Assembly (NCBI RefSeq): GCF_949628215.1
Contig: NW_027441295.1
Location: forward strand, 62,001-126,000
Reading direction: 5' to 3'
Source: Phalacrocorax aristotelis
Taxonomy: Eukaryota; Chordata; Aves; Suliformes; Phalacrocoracidae
DNA length: 64,000 bases
The notes below the pieces were generated by a model, which searched no databases, was not told where the DNA came from, and was given only the letters and a program-made list of their open reading frames with translations. Shown here piece after piece: positions 13,601-27,254 of the stretch. The translations under genes were made by a program, and so were the position numbers. Position 1 is the stretch's first letter, and the number at the start of each line of letters is the position of its first letter.

Positions 13601-16600
13601 TTTTCCCAGCTCATCAGGGATCAAAACCCAAACTCAGGACCATGCAGGCAGTTGCACTCATTGATGAGAGAGAAGGAACAGCTTTCCCCGACTTTCTCTT
13701 CCTGCTCCTAGAGCAGCGCTGTCTTCCTTTCTAGACATTCAGGCCCTGATCGTGCTTCAACGGGAGGCAACGGTGGGTTTACACGCCCAAGAGGGGACCT
13801 CAGACATCACCATTTGCATAAAACTGGCAGGGTACAATTGCAGTTACGCGTGTGGATGGGCAGGAGGAGCATAAAATGGCCTCTGACACTGAAAGCAGTG
13901 CCATGGAAAGCTTAGGAAAGGTCCATCTCTTGACATTCTCAATAAAGACACAGTAAAAGCTCACCTCCTTCTGGAAGCCGCTGCACGTCATATGAACAAC
14001 TCCAGAGCTCAGCAAGCACCTGCCATCTGCAGAGACAACGAACGCTGGTCAACATTCCATACTCTCACCGTGATGGAAGCACCAGTTTACATTTTTGTCA
14101 TAGCAGCCCCTGGAAAGGTACAACTGAGTACCCGTTCTCCTCCTCAGAGCACTTAAAACCTTTTTTTAGAAAAATAATGGCTGAGTGTAGAAATTTTACC
14201 TCCGGGGCTATCGAGGTGCTGCGCTTTGAGCTTCAGCCCAGAGTCATTTCATGTGATCACCAGCACCACGTCATGGGCTGCGTTACAGAAGCACCCAGCC
14301 CCCAGACTCAGCCGACTGTCAGAATGGTGTCACAATAGCACACGCTTTGTCAGTACAATGTGATCAGAGTTGGGCGGGGGGGTGAGCTGGGGTGTTTTGG
14401 TTTGGTTGGGTTTGGGTTTTGCGTGACAGCCAATGAACAGGGGAACCAATAATGGCATCTGAGCTCGGTTTAAGCTTATCACTATTCCAAGCAGTGAAAT
14501 ACCTACCAAAATTATAGGTGCTTGGGTGAAAACACAGCTCAGGGTGTGGATAAGAAGGAGGAACTCTCCAGCTTAGGCTGCGCTCCTGCACCACAACATC
14601 CAGAAGGAGGTTTGGAGCAGTCGTGCTTGTCACAGCGTCCAGTGACCACAGTGCAAAATAGGGGCATCCCTGAAGGGATTCTTCTGGCCTGAAAGAAAAC
14701 AAGTGCAGAAGCTAAACGCCGACTTTCCAATGAATTATGGGGAGGGGTACTGAAAACAACTCCATCAAAATCTACCTTAGTGAGCGTGGCATTTGAGCCT
14801 GATACCAGCAAGTAATGTCAAATACACCCAAATAAGTAGATGGTTTTCCCTGGCTGCGTGTATTCACTTGCCAGCTGAAGACTGAGACACTGGCGTCAGG
14901 AGATATGACTGTAAAAGACAAGACATTGTGTCTTATTGGGAGAAAATACAATATACCTGACATTTTCAAAACACCCCTTTCTATTTTAGCTTCATTCTGC
15001 TACATCACTCATGAAACGCAACACTTCAGTAAGAATAATTTTAAACATTTACACCGTAGCAAACACCTCTGTGATAGGTTTCAGTCATACTGCCCCCCTT
15101 TTCGAGTTCCAATTGTCTCCATCCTAAGCCAAATCAAATACACAATTATCAGCTAATCAGGTTTTCCATACAGTAAGAGTGGATCAAGATGGTTAGCAAA
15201 AAAACCCCCACAAGAATCCCAAAACAAAAAAAGACCCTAGGAAAACATACCTCGCTACTTTTAGAAAGCATACAAATACTTGTCGTATACACTTGATCAC
15301 TCAGCTGGCATTATTAATTTCCAGATTTGACTTAATTACAAGTTTTTCGAATAGCTCCTTTCCAGCACAGTCAGAATGAAAGAACACAATTATCAGACAA
15401 AACAAATACAAAACCCCAAACCCAACAAACAGGAAATTGGAACAAAGAGTTTAACATCAAACATTGACCATGTTACACTCGGGTTCTCTCAAGAAGTGGG
15501 ACGGTCTGTCTCCTCTGGGGAAGGCATGCTCTAGATGTGAGCAAAGTGGGTGGTGCATCCTTTACCCTGACAGAGCAGGGAACCAGGAGACAGGTCGTTT
15601 GGCAAAATGGGTCTCTGTTCTCTGCTGAATTCATCAGTGCTGCTTAGGGAGCCTCCCACGCTTTACTGTGTTTCATCGTGAACTTCTGTGCCCTTTCGCT
15701 TGTGTGAGCCGCTGAAACTGCCTTTGAAGATATCAATTAGTTCCATAAATCAGAAGCCAGCTGCATTTCTAACCTCAATCCACATCCAACGGTAGCTCAT
15801 GTGGGCCTACAACCTGAATAGTTTCTGGACAAAAGCTAATTAGGGTCCATCAGAAAAATTACAAGTATTTTTCCATGCCTCACACTTCATAAAAAGGGGC
15901 TTTTTTGTTGGTTTTGTTGGGTTTGGTTTGGTTTTTTTTGGGGGGTGCGTGTGTTGTTTGGTTTTGACAAGTTTTTAGAAGGCCCTCTCCCCAGAATCAT
16001 GACACAAGTGGAGAAAATCCAAAGGTGTTTTTATTAGGTTTTGACACCCTGTTGTTAGAGGGTGGCACCACAAAAGAGGTGGAAGCTGCCTCTTCAGGAC
16101 TAAGTCAAAGCTAATAAACACAACTAGCCTAGAAAGTCATGCCAGTGCCTCCTTTGTGACCTCAGGCATAAGTTAAGGCCAGTAAGAAGAGAGGGAAGGG
16201 CATTCACACACCCAGACAAAAGGCTGTGGCAGTTATCTTTCTGTATATCAGTATCTTTCTGTATATCAGTATCTTTCTCGTAGTGAGGGGCCCAAAACTG
16301 AACACAGGATTCGAGGTGCAGCCTCACCACCGCCGAGTAGAGGGGGACGATCACTGCCCTACTCCTGCTGGCCACACTATCTCTCATACAAGCCAGGATG
16401 CTGTTGGCCTTCCTGGCCACCCAGGCACACTGCCGGCACATCCAGATGGTTGGGGAAGGTATCAAACAGATCTGGCCCCAGGACCGAGCCGTGGGGAACA
16501 CCACTTGTGACCGGCCGCCAGCTGGAGGCAGATGCAGGCATAGGTTTGAAGAGGGGAAAAAAGAAAGTTCAGGGAACATTCCTAAGCAATGGAGGGGATG

Positions 16601-19600
16601 ATCTTGCTGTTCAAAGACGAGAGCTGGAGGAATAAAATCACTGACAAGTGTTATAGAGGTGACCCCACCATACATCGCTACAGCATGTCAGCAAGCATTG
16701 AAGGAAAAAATAGGGTTTATCTTAGCAAGTCCCACAGAACCCAAGCACCCAGTTTTTCCTTTGAAATAAGCCCAAGAAGTTAGTCTATATAGATTTTTAA
16801 GACCTTCAGACTGTGGGTATAGAACAGCATTCATTGCTTGGACTCCAAAACCATTTCGTTTAGAATCACCAAACAGGGACATCAGGAACAAACCTTCATC
16901 AACGCTGCCTTCTCTGGCTGCGTGGGTGGGAAAGGTTTCTACAGCCCGACAGCTGAGTAACTTGGCCTTGCTGCCCTGCCCTCTCAAGGGAAAGGCTCCA
17001 CCCGTCAGATCCAAACTGTACTTTTCAACACAGGATGCCAAACGCTGTGGAAAAAATCACAGGTGAGAGAAAGGTCATTTTCAGATAAAAGCAGACATTA
17101 TACCTAAGGATGAAAGAATGTCTATATCTAATATAACCTGCATATTGTACTGTATCACTCCCAGGCGCTTAATCTGATGGCAAAGAGAAACTACACCTGA
17201 CACGCAAGAGAACTAAGTGTCAAACCGTAATGGGTAAGTTTGGCCGTAAAAGCTTTGCACATTTTCAGAACTGAGCATTTCCCTCGCATTATTGGTTCTG
17301 AATGTGTTTTGCAGAATTCCTTGCAACATCCAGATCTCTTCACAAACCTACATATTTATCTAGAAAGAGAGATCTGAAATAATGCAATACATAGGCATGC
17401 AAAGCGCTTTGCTCCGTGACTTGATTACGGAACTGATGAAGTTAGAGAAGTCACGGCATTCCAGCAGCCAAAGCTCTCTTGCGAGGCATTATCTATAGGC
17501 ACACACCGCTAGAGTGAAAGCACATCCCTCGGGAGCAGCCATGAGAACGTCTTACTGATTCACAGCCTTCTCTCAAACCACATAAGCTCCTGCCAGCTCC
17601 TCCTCTCACCTCGTCAGAGATAATGGGTGAACTATCCCTCCATCTTCCATTAACTACACCACAGCTTTCTCAGGCCACAAACACAACAGCCTTATTTTAT
17701 CACTTTGTGTCCCTTTTTTAAAGACTGTCAGCTGGAGGTTCTAGTAGAGCCATATTTAAAAGCTGCTGAAACACTTCAGCCTTCTGAGCTGAAAACTGAC
17801 ACTCCTCACATCGTATTCAGGAAAATAAGATGACCGAGGCAAGGAATCACCAAAGAGTAAAAGGTCCCGCAGTGTAACATTGAAGTATGGAGACAGAACA
17901 AAGTAGCCACCAGAGGAAGGGCTACAGACAACTGGGGTTTTTTACCAAAGAAGGACACAGGACAAGGTCTTGTCTTTGCCACAGCTAAGGCTGTAGCTAC
18001 AAACAGTTTTTAAGAGAGGGTAAAAGAAAGCAGAAGTTCAAAACTGAAACTGGGGAAAAATTAACGAAACTGTCTCCTATCAACTTGCCACAGCGCTTAG
18101 AGCACCACAAGAGATGCACAAGTGAACTGCAATGAAAGCCCTTTTGTACGTGAACAACCCCATCAGGGTGCTCTGTTCCTCCACAGCACTGGATATTTAT
18201 GTCATTAAAAACTGCACATCAACAAAGAGGAAGAGAAGACATCCATGTTTAGAACACACTGAATCACCTGAAGGTACTTATACTTTGGCATCGTGAGAGA
18301 GAATGTGTTTTAAAGAAACACCACCTTTCCCCAACTCCTCACCTTTACCTGGTCAAAAGCAATATTTACCGATGAGGAAGGAGCTCTCCTCTACATAAGG
18401 AAAAAAGTCAAAATGTAAGGTCATTCAAAAAATCAAAATGCACAGTCCCTATCAAAACAGAGCACCACGATACAAGAACCACCCGTTTCATTCCGGACCT
18501 AGTGAGCATACGCAAGAGAAAGTAACAAAATCAGAGGAAAGAATTGCTCTGAATTAAGGTTACTTTCCCCTCAAAGAGATTTTGCCAGGGTTTCAAGCAT
18601 ATAAATATTACCCCTGCCAACTGCACTGATACTCCCTTAGAGAAAAGGACTCTTTCCATCTGTTCACGGATGTGCAAGTCTTACCTCATACAGGACTTGT
18701 CCCGATGGCAAGCGTCTTCTGGCAGCAAACACTAACTGCAACAGGTGTAAACTCAGAGCATCGCCTTCACTGAAAAGGTATAAATTATGACATTTGGTTA
18801 CAAAGCTGCTTTATAGTCCTCATTATCCTTTCCTTGGATCTAGGCTGAGGTTTCCTGAAGAGCACTGTCTCGCTGAAAAGAAAAACAGCCCTTCCCAAAG
18901 CATGACAATTGGTCACATTTAGCCGCTAAAACACAACGGAGGACATTTGGACACTAACAGCTTCTGGGGCAAAGGCTAACCACACAGTCTGAAAGCTTTA
19001 ACATGTTATGTGGACTAAAAATGGTTGGGAATAGCTCTTCACAGTGAAGAGTTCTCAAGCAAAACTGCTTTACAGTCAAAGTGAAAAAGATTGCCGCTCT
19101 ACGAGCAGCCGAGCTGAGTAAATAGCTTGCTGATGCTGAGAGGGGCAGATCTTTCCACCCTTCCCTTCCCACCAGAGCTCCAGTCCCTCTCCTGCACACA
19201 CGGCACCTTCCACACCCTCGTTTCAGTCATTAGCCCAGCAGGAAACCACCGACTTGGCTGCTGAACACCTTCCCTGCCAGGCGAGCTGAGCTGGCTCACC
19301 AAGGCTCAAGCTGGCACCCGGGAACCGGCCATGCTGTCACCTCCTCCTTTAGGGGCAGCAGGCTGGTGGATCGGCACCGTTAGTGCTCTGGAGCTGCAGC
19401 CTCCACTGCTTTTCATGGTATTTTTTTAATACCATGGTATTGAAAGAATAAGGAATAAAGAATTAAGAGAATGTTTCTTGTGTCATCAAGAAACAAAGGC
19501 AGCCATTTAAGAATGCAAACACAAAAATACAGCCACTGTCACTTTGCCACCTTGCAGCAGGGAGGAACTAGTAGGTCCCTCTTCATCTCTGCTAAATCCT

Positions 19601-22070
19601 GTAAAATTGCACCGTAAGCTCAACACCTTCCACACCTGAGAGAATCTCCTGCACAGCTAAATAATCACAACAAATATACGTGTGTCAACTGTATGTGAAC
19701 AGATAGATATAAAAAGTTAATTCAATGGCTTAGAGTAAGTTTTTATTCACCTTTCTTGTGTCGACTGAACAGCCCACAAGTAGCAACAATTGCGAGGGTC
19801 ATTCTCAGGCTCTTGAATAATGGCGTAGACAGGAATCCTTCCTCCTTCAAGCTGACAGTGGTGCCTAGAGGGTTAAAAAAAAAAAAGACAGAAAAAGAAA
19901 CAAGATGAGCCTAGTGGCCCCGACTGCTTGTTAGGGTGGAAGCATCTTCCGAGCAAAGAGCACCCGACATGCTTCTCCTCCCATTCCACCCCTGAAAAAG
20001 GTCACTTTGAAGTAACAGACTTCCTCCTCGAGCAAAGCCTTGAGAGCCCTGCACCTCCAGGCGTGACCAAGTGCAAAGGCCGACTTACTCCCGCTGCAGA
20101 GTTTTCACATCCCACAGTGACAGGCAGCCGTCGGAAAAACCCACGGCGAGCTGGTTGCTTCTGCTGATGTAGCGCAGGGTCGATATTGCTGTTCCTGAAG
20201 GGCTTTGCAGTTGAAAGCAGAGATGTCTCCCTTCTCTGGTCACCATTTCTCTTCTTAGTGGAACTCCAGCAGCAATTCTGGTGACAACTACTAGAGCTAC
20301 ACGCACAAAACCACACAATAAAGGAATGCATTATGCCATTCAGGTTGCATTTGAAACACTGACGTGACAACATGTATAAACTAATTCTACCGTCCCAGGC
20401 AAAATACCCATTGATGCAACACTTAGTTTGCTCTTTCCATTTTGTACATATTCGGAGAACATAAGAACTCTCTGTCTGGACAGGTATTCTCAGTCGTATT
20501 TCAAAACCAGGTAAAAGTGTAGCCTTCATAGACAAATTCTTCCTGGACTCTGCACATCAGGAGTTTGGGCCTCATGATGAAGCTCCTTGAAGTGACATCA
20601 ACTCTTGAAGCCACTGGTGTAAGAGCCAAAACAGAGTATGCACTCCAAATACACAAATTAGAGGTTTCTTTCATCCAAATGGATGGGGTTTGATAAGTTG
20701 GATTTAGATTAAAAAAAAAAAACAAACAAAACTAAAATTTGCCCCAAGCCAATGAACAGAAGCAGAAGAACATTCCCAAGAAATAGGGCACGTCCGATAC
20801 ACCTTCCTATCCGGCAGCTGCACCGACTCGGATGGTCAGATTCCTACTCCTCACTGGCAAGAATCACAGTGACAGAGGGACCCTGGTGGGAGGGGGTATT
20901 TGTAACCTTAGAAGGAGTACGAAGCCACTCCCATTTTTAATCCATTCAGGACCAGACAGTGTCAAACTGCTACCTGTAATCAGCAGTCATAAATGTCTGC
21001 ACAGCAGAATCTTCAAAGTGGGATGCATGTTGTTGATTTAAAAGACACAAGTTTTCTTACTTTTCAATTCAAGTTTAGAAACTGCAGCTTACCCGATGGC
21101 TCATTTTCCCTCTGGCTGCAAGATGGATCATCCAAACCAAGGTCCACCACAAGTAGATGACCAACATCTGTTGCCACCGCTGCCGCTCCACAGAACCGCT
21201 GCAGAGCCCGGTGTAGGTGCCAAGGCCTCACGCTGGCTCCTCCGGGACTAGTTATGGGCTCTATAGCAGTTACCTACAGGAAAACTACAAGTTAATATTT
21301 AAGCTGTTTGACAAGCTAAATAGAAATCACTGAAAATTGAAGCCAGAATTAGGAATATAAGACTTAAAAACACAGCATTGTTTCCAATTATATCAAGAAG
21401 AAAGAAAGGAAAAAAAAAGCCCTCTACAAACATCCGTTACTGCCTTGCGTTTACTAGAATTCCTGCAGTTATTTCACTGAGTTCACATCGACTGCAATGG
21501 CGCACTCTATTATTACAGCTTACCAATTTCCATTTCCTGCAGTTTTCAAAGCCTTTTTGTGCAAGTGGAGAATTAGGTAACTACGTGCTCTACCATAAAA
21601 CCAGAAAACTTGTTTTACTATCAGTAAACTCAAAGGATAATGGTACTGTGAAGCCCACCATTTTACATCATGCCGCTCTCGACTGGACACTCTGCAGTGA
21701 CAGCATGATGACGCAATAGAGAAAACAGACTTCCTAACAAAGAGACGCTCCAAAGCTGCTCCTGAAACAGCGTTATGCAGCACCTGACAGCGTTTCCCCC
21801 ATTAAAAAGCACCTACCCTTCCTGGCAGAACAACTGCTGTAACCATGCTCGATGTCCCCGGGTCATACAGGCAGAGGACACTTCCCTCTGCTTCTCTCAA
21901 GCCAACCAGCAGCCCCGTTCCCGTCTGCCAGGAGACCTCCTTCACCACGCGGATGGTGGGAGGCTGCTCACGGGCTCCACTGAAACGGTGTGCAGAGAGC
22001 CGCTCCCCCGTCACAGCGCTCACGACCTCCAGCTGAGGGCCACACGCCAGCCAGGCCAGGCCACCTCTCC
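4649..22070 (-). CDS. AHCTF1: AHCTF1/ELYS-like nucleoporin, 22 exons (5' and 3' incomplete)
   Basis: ELYS seeds nuclear pore assembly on chromatin by recruiting the Nup107-160 complex. Exons in transcript order: 21817-22070, 21093-21273, 20089-20296, 19751-19864, 18685-18769, 16894-17044, 14776-14908, 14507-14688, 13965-14026, 13238-13328, 13061-13150, 12758-12898, 11871-11966, 11012-11105, 9447-9570, 9263-9319, 7901-8047, 6526-6713, 6210-6354, 6002-6115, 4844-4991, 4649-4758. All have AG/GT borders, successive phases match, and the 971 codons contain no stop. The first exons give the N-terminal beta-propeller ([36 protein letters not shown]). From about 13.3 kb leftward comes the alpha-helical region ([25 protein letters not shown]). 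About two thirds of residues seem identical to human by eye. An exon expected between 13328 and 13965 was not found, and the last exon ends at a plausible donor (TGG|GTAGGA). It could be the normal gene or a paralogue. Confidence 0.9.
6741..7250 (-). mobile_element. CR1 LINE 3' fragment, minus orientation, beside an ELYS-like exon
   Basis: The plus strand at 6743-6795 reads ATCACAGAATCCCAGGTTGG and continues through the block typical of the reversed CR1 tail. Sequence to about 7250 continues as reversed CR1 3' region, including the end of ORF2 ([15 protein letters not shown] on the minus strand). The element runs in the same direction as the ELYS-like gene. Its 3' end stops about 29 bases from the acceptor of the exon at 6526-6713, leaving a short pyrimidine tract. 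Confidence 0.9.
12016..12040. repeat. (TTTTG)n simple repeat
   Basis: About four to five copies of TTTTG followed by a T run, inside an ELYS-like intron. Confidence 0.8.
15897..15965. repeat. T/G-rich low-complexity tract
   Basis: Runs of T and G with GTTTTG and GGTTTGG motifs in the long intron between ELYS-like exons at 14908 and 16894. No gene is seen in it. Confidence 0.7.
16130..16485 (-). mobile_element. CR1 LINE fragment, minus orientation
   Basis: The minus-strand reading contains [20 protein letters not shown] and FWAPHYEKD, the hallmark C-terminal part of CR1 ORF2. It lies in an ELYS-like intron, shortly downstream of the exon at 16894-17044. An 18-bp unit is repeated inside it. 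Confidence 0.88.
16234..16280. repeat. 18-bp tandem repeat, 2.6 copies
   Basis: The unit TATCTTTCTGTATATCAG occurs at 16234-16251 and 16252-16269, followed by a partial copy. It lies within the CR1 fragment and repeats its DTDIQK-coding sequence. Confidence 0.85.
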
Positions 22071-25000
22071 CTGGAAGAGCAGGGAAAGCTGGCTAAAGCC
22101 AACTCCCAAGAGACGATTGAAAACAACTGGAAAATCACAGTCACTGCCCCTTTGCTTCAACAGAGGTGCCTCACAGAGGGAGACAGACTTACCGAATTCT
22201 GGTCAGTCATTGAAAATCACCCACTGAACCCTCAAGCAATACATCTTCAAATGAACCACCTTATGATTTTGCATTTGTACTTGTCATTCCTGCACTGAAG
22301 GGTTCTGCTTGTTTGGGATAAAGATTACAATATATTGATCTCTTGTCTTTATACCATATTCAGCTTGGTTTTGCCAGAATTCATCTAAACACCTATGGGA
22401 ATACAACTCCTAAAGCATACTTCAAATAGATCAAATCTCAGCCAATTCTTTTCTACTTTACTAACTTTCCTTGACACAAGCCTACTTTGGGCAGGGATTT
22501 GGACTTCAACAAGAAACTACCTCAAAATAGGCACTGAGGGAGCCAATTTCAACTTTCACACACGCTGATCACAGATAATTTAGCGCATTTAGTTTCACTG
22601 AACTACTTCCAACACAAAGGGAGTATTAACTCAGTTACTGCACTTACAGTCACGTAGAGGGATTCTACATGGTCTCAGCAGATGCCCGGACACCCAGGCA
22701 GGCCCCCGGCTCTACATTCAGATCACCTACAAAGTCAGCTACCTCATCTGCTCAGCCACTCTCAGCACCTCTCCCGGGACACTCCTCTGCATCCTATTAA
22801 ATGCTCTGCAAACCTGGCTGCAGCGCCTACCAGGGCTTTCCTCTTCCTCCTGTTTGTATTCAGGCTAGCAACAAAAAAGCAGGGCCCTTTGCTGCTGTAA
22901 CACTGGGGGGGAACTCTTTCTGCAGGCGATGTTATGATGGTACCAATAAATACAGCCCAAAACAACACTAGGACTTTTTTGAAAACTGCCCTTCATTCAA
23001 TTAGCAAGTGAGGAGGGCTCACTGACTTGCGCCTGTTATTTTAATGGCTCAAGATTGGCGCAGGCTGTTGTCATTTCAAAGTTTAACTCTGCTAATGTTT
23101 TAATGTTAACATTTGTCATCGTTTTTTTCATAGCTCATCCTTTCTGTTCTCTCAAAACCTGATGCACCTGAGCAGCACCAACCTGACACAGCTGATACTG
23201 TGACCCTGTGCTTCAGGTCACCTCCAATTTCAAGGCCCAGTTGCAAGGAAAACGCTCACCTCTGCAAAACTGCCCGCGCAGCACAGCACCTCGGGTGGTC
23301 TCATCTTCCCCAAGAGCCTGAATGGTCACCTCGGGAAACTGCAGCAGGCTGCTCGTTACCTGAGCTGCGAGGTCTCGTATTCTTCACTCTAAATAAAGAC
23401 AAAAATGCAAAAAGATACTTCTGACAGCCATAGACATTTTTGAGATTGACCGATGTTTCATCAGGTTGCCGTGAATAATCTCCCATCCACCTCCTGTAGC
23501 TCTTCTCCTGAACAAAATGGCACTGAGGGCAGATTTGGATCTCACAGCAGAGCAAAAGGAGAATCCTTTGCTTTTCTGATGCCTACGAGGTCACCAACAA
23601 AAAGGGACGCAGGGGTATTGACAAGATAAATAACAGGGAAAAAAGCCCAGGACACTGAAGTCAAGTCTACTCACACAGGTTAGTACGATGCGATCTGAGA
23701 AAAATCATCTTTTCAAAAGCTTCTCAGTAATAGGGAGAAGTTTCCATTTGTCCCTTTCCTTGATTTCATACTTTATTCTTAATGGTCCATTGACTTCTAG
23801 TAGATTTCATGCATCGTTTATGTCTTGTTCACTTTTGGCATGTGTATTTTGAACAACGTTCGTAAGGACCTTCATTCTCTAAACTCTTCCACAAAACGTA
23901 CTCTTGATATTTTCACGTTACAAGCAATACAGACTTTCATAGCTCATCAGTTACACAGCAGTTTTCCATACACTTATGATGGAACGTAACACAGCATGGA
24001 TTTTTTTTCTACACTTAAAGCCTCATATTCCTTATCCCAGTCCTTTCCTTCCTATTGCCTGCCCTCATCACACCTCTGCAGGATTTCACAAACATTTCTA
24101 GGCCTTTCAGACACTTCCCACACTTCTGGAGGTGCTCCACAAAGAGTTCATGGTTCTGTACATCAAGAGAGATTTTGTTGTGGAAAAACTGAAAAGCTGA
24201 AGGGATTTACAAGGTTAAACAGGTGCCTTAATAAGAGATACACTCTGGTTTCTCTTCAGGTCTTATCAATCTTTCTCTATTCCCGACACGTGGAAAGACA
24301 AACTCCTTCAGGTAACTGTGCTTTGCAAGGTCTGAAATGGTTCCTGAAAACGCCTCCCGAAGGCAAGGCAGATTTAATCACCCCGTTCAAATGGCACTGC
24401 TTTCTTCACGGCGTCTCAAAAGGGAGACATGAAACGCAGCTCGCTGTGCCTGGGTGTCCCACCTGCTGGCCAAGGCAGGCGTCAGCGCGAGCCCTTACCC
24501 CGTGCTACGGAGCAGTACAGCCAGCGCTTACACGGGCTCACACGGCGTGTTGCGGTGTCTGTGCCGTACGTGTTCTCCTGCAAACAAAGGGCTACGATCG
24601 CTCCTGCCAGCGCGCACTGGGAACCTGTGTCCCTCCCAGCACAGGAGGTCACAGCTCGCTCTGAAGCCCGGGCTCGGGGAGCAACACAAGGGCATTCAAG
24701 GGAAGCGCTGACAAGGAAATACAAGTTATACAGATGGGCCTGCTGTGGAGAGAGGTTATGCTCTGAAGGCCGGGCAGTGGAATCTGCTGCACTTCAAGCC
24801 ATAGGCACTGCAACTGCTTGGGAATATGTTCCAGTACCTTCTGCCAGCATGAAAAGCACGAGCGCGTGACACACGGGACGCGGCCGTCAGGGTCCTGCAC
24901 TAGGCACAGGGCAACATTTTGATGGAAGTGCTTCATGATCACTCATAGAATATATTCTACTAGTAGCAAGGTAGTTGTAAGAAAAAGAGTGAGCAAGTCT

Positions 25001-25832
25001 CTTCCAGCAGGGCAGGTAAGAGCAGTCAAGAAACCTTCTCACCTGCTGCTCTCCATGAGCCGCCCTGAGTCACCCTGCCTTTGCCGCTGCCTCCCGCGAC
25101 AGGCCAAGAGCACAGAACTTTGTGTAGACAAATTGGAAGTAAAATTTCAAGGATTTAAACTAACTGGGGAGATTGGAGCTTAAGAGCAAACCACTCACCT
25201 CCCCAAACTCCCCACCAAACCAGAAATAATTCTTCTCTGGTGGAAAGCTCAAGGCTTGACACAGTACCACTCGGTCATTTCTTTCCCACTCATAGCAAAA
25301 CACCTGCATTCAGTCCAAAACCAAAACCAAAAGTTTTCTTCTAAAAAGCCACTGCGTAACAGATATGGTCTGTATCAGAATTCTACAGTCAGTCAGGCTT
25401 ATTGCGCCGATGCTCCACAAGCTCCCCATGATGCACAGATCTACAGCAAAAGGTGAGAAGACACAATTTAAGCTCTCTATCCCAACAGCCCTGATCCCGC
25501 ATCTGATGCAGACCACAGATTTCATCCCTTTAAATGAGAAACAAACAAAGCCAAGACACATCAGCATTTGAAACTGGAGCCACTTTACCCAGCTGCCTCC
25601 TATGGTTATTCTCCAACACGACTACTCTTGCATGCAGGAGCTGCAGTCCCTCTCTAACGTGGCTAAGCTAGCAAAAGCTCCTCAAGTCACTCCTGAAAGT
25701 GTGCTCTGTTGCACGCTGCTTGGCGTACCTGGACAGACGGGCGCAGGCGCCGAGTGTCTCAGGGCAGAGCGCACACGCAGCCGTCCCGACAGAGGCAGAG
25801 CCCAGGGAAGACAACGTTCCCAGTGCTCCCAC
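22071..25832. other. Intron-like interval upstream of the first clear ELYS-like exon
   Basis: I recognise no exon, RNA gene or dated repeat here. A 222-codon plus-strand frame at 23996-24664 has no family resemblance and no supporting splice context, so it is not called. Confidence 0.4.
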
Positions 25833-25925
25833 AGCGCTGGCCCCTCGCAGCACCAGTTCCAGAGTCACGGAGTCACAAGGGAGAGAAAGGCCTTCCGGAA
25901 TCCCTGGGGGCAGCTGGTCCAGCCC
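25833..25925 (-). CDS. AHCTF1: Possible first coding exon of the ELYS-like gene, donor out of phase
   Basis: This 31-codon stretch ends in TLELVLRGASA, very like the N-terminal ELYS segment TLESVLRGKFAA that precedes the exon at 22070. An acceptor (GCGCAG|GGG) and a GT (GCT|GTGGGA) bound it. The exon at 22070 needs one leftover base, and this donor leaves none, so direct splicing would shift the frame and soon hit a stop. A single base lost at the donor would explain it. No start codon was assigned. The match is short, so this could be coincidence in a GC-rich frame. Confidence 0.4.
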
Positions 25926-27254
25926 CTGCGCAGGCAGGGTCACCCAGAGCAGGCTGCCCAGGGCCAGGGCCCGGCGCCTGCTGAACCCCCAGTGCTCAAA
26001 CACACCCCTTGCAAACAGCCGCCCGACGAGGGGAGCTGCGGAAACGTTGGCAGCACACGCGACAGGCCCAGGGGTTTGGGGACTCGCTCCGACCAACTGA
26101 AGTATTCTCTCCCCCACGCAAGTAAAACACCACCCCACCAGCAAAGGCTTGTCACCATTCTTCCTCCAAAGCTCCGTCCGACGGCTCACTAGGCAGAAGC
26201 CACAAAGTTAAGGGAAGCCTGATTAAGTTCGTTTCACTGCCTTAAACCAGCAAACCCCAGGCATGTGGATGCAGGAAAACGAGCTGAAGCAGGCAGGGAA
26301 TGAGGAGCCGCCCTCAGCAGAGCAGGACACGGCACCGTGTGCCCAAACGCAGGTGACAGCTGCCAGCCAAGGCTGACACAACCATCCCGACTAATGGGCA
26401 TAAGGTGGCACTTGAACCACCGCGCTCAGCCCCACACCCCAGACGGGGGGTCAGCGGTGCCGACAGGATTAAGTCCTGACTGACTCCCGACAACAGACGC
26501 TGACACTGACTGATGCCAGCCAGCTGAGTCCGGGCAGGTGATGCTGGCCGACTGACGCTGGCCGACTCACTCTGGCCAACTGACGCACGGCTCGGGTCCT
26601 CCTTCTGCCATCGCACCTGGGCATCACCCCTGATGGAGCTGGGCGGGCAGAGGGGTCCCTGGCGCTGCCACTCATACCTGTCGGGCAGAGCTCGGGAAGC
26701 TGGAGAGGCCCCTGACTAGTAGAGGCGCTACTTAGCGACACGGAGCCTCTACTTAACAGCAGCTGAAACATCAGTGTGCCCTCAGCACTATGCCAGCGAC
26801 ACTGAAGGACATTAACTCTATCCCAGCTACAACCAGCACAGCTCTGAAGTTTTTAACCACCTCTCCCATGGAGAAGAGTGTGGATGAAATGCCCAGCTCC
26901 CCGTTGGCTGCAGACCACAGGAAGGCACCAGAGATGGCTCTATAATTTTGTGTGAGGGAAAGGGCTGGGGACAAACCAAACGCGTTCGATATCTAATACT
27001 GTAATCACCTGCGCAGTTAGGCTCTCTTCCCAAACTCCTCCTTCCACCTGCCAAGAGGCTTTAACTACATATGTAAAAAGGGAAAAAAGCTTTCTGCCTT
27101 TTTTTCCCTTTCTGTGAGAAAAGTCCTTTCCTATTCAGGCTCTGCTTCAGTCTTAAATAGAACTGGTGACAAAGTAATTCCCTGATCTCCTCTTTCTGCT
27201 TTCAGAAGATCAGGTGTGATGTTTTGAATTAACAACCATGGGGGTCACACTTAC

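Noticed and set aside
23996-24664. 222-codon plus-strand open frame
   Set aside because: No domain, unusual composition, inside an interval upstream of minus-strand exons, no splice support.
25668-26189. 173-codon minus frame taken as a whole gene
   Set aside because: Only a 31-codon part resembles ELYS; the rest is a GC-rich open frame without features.
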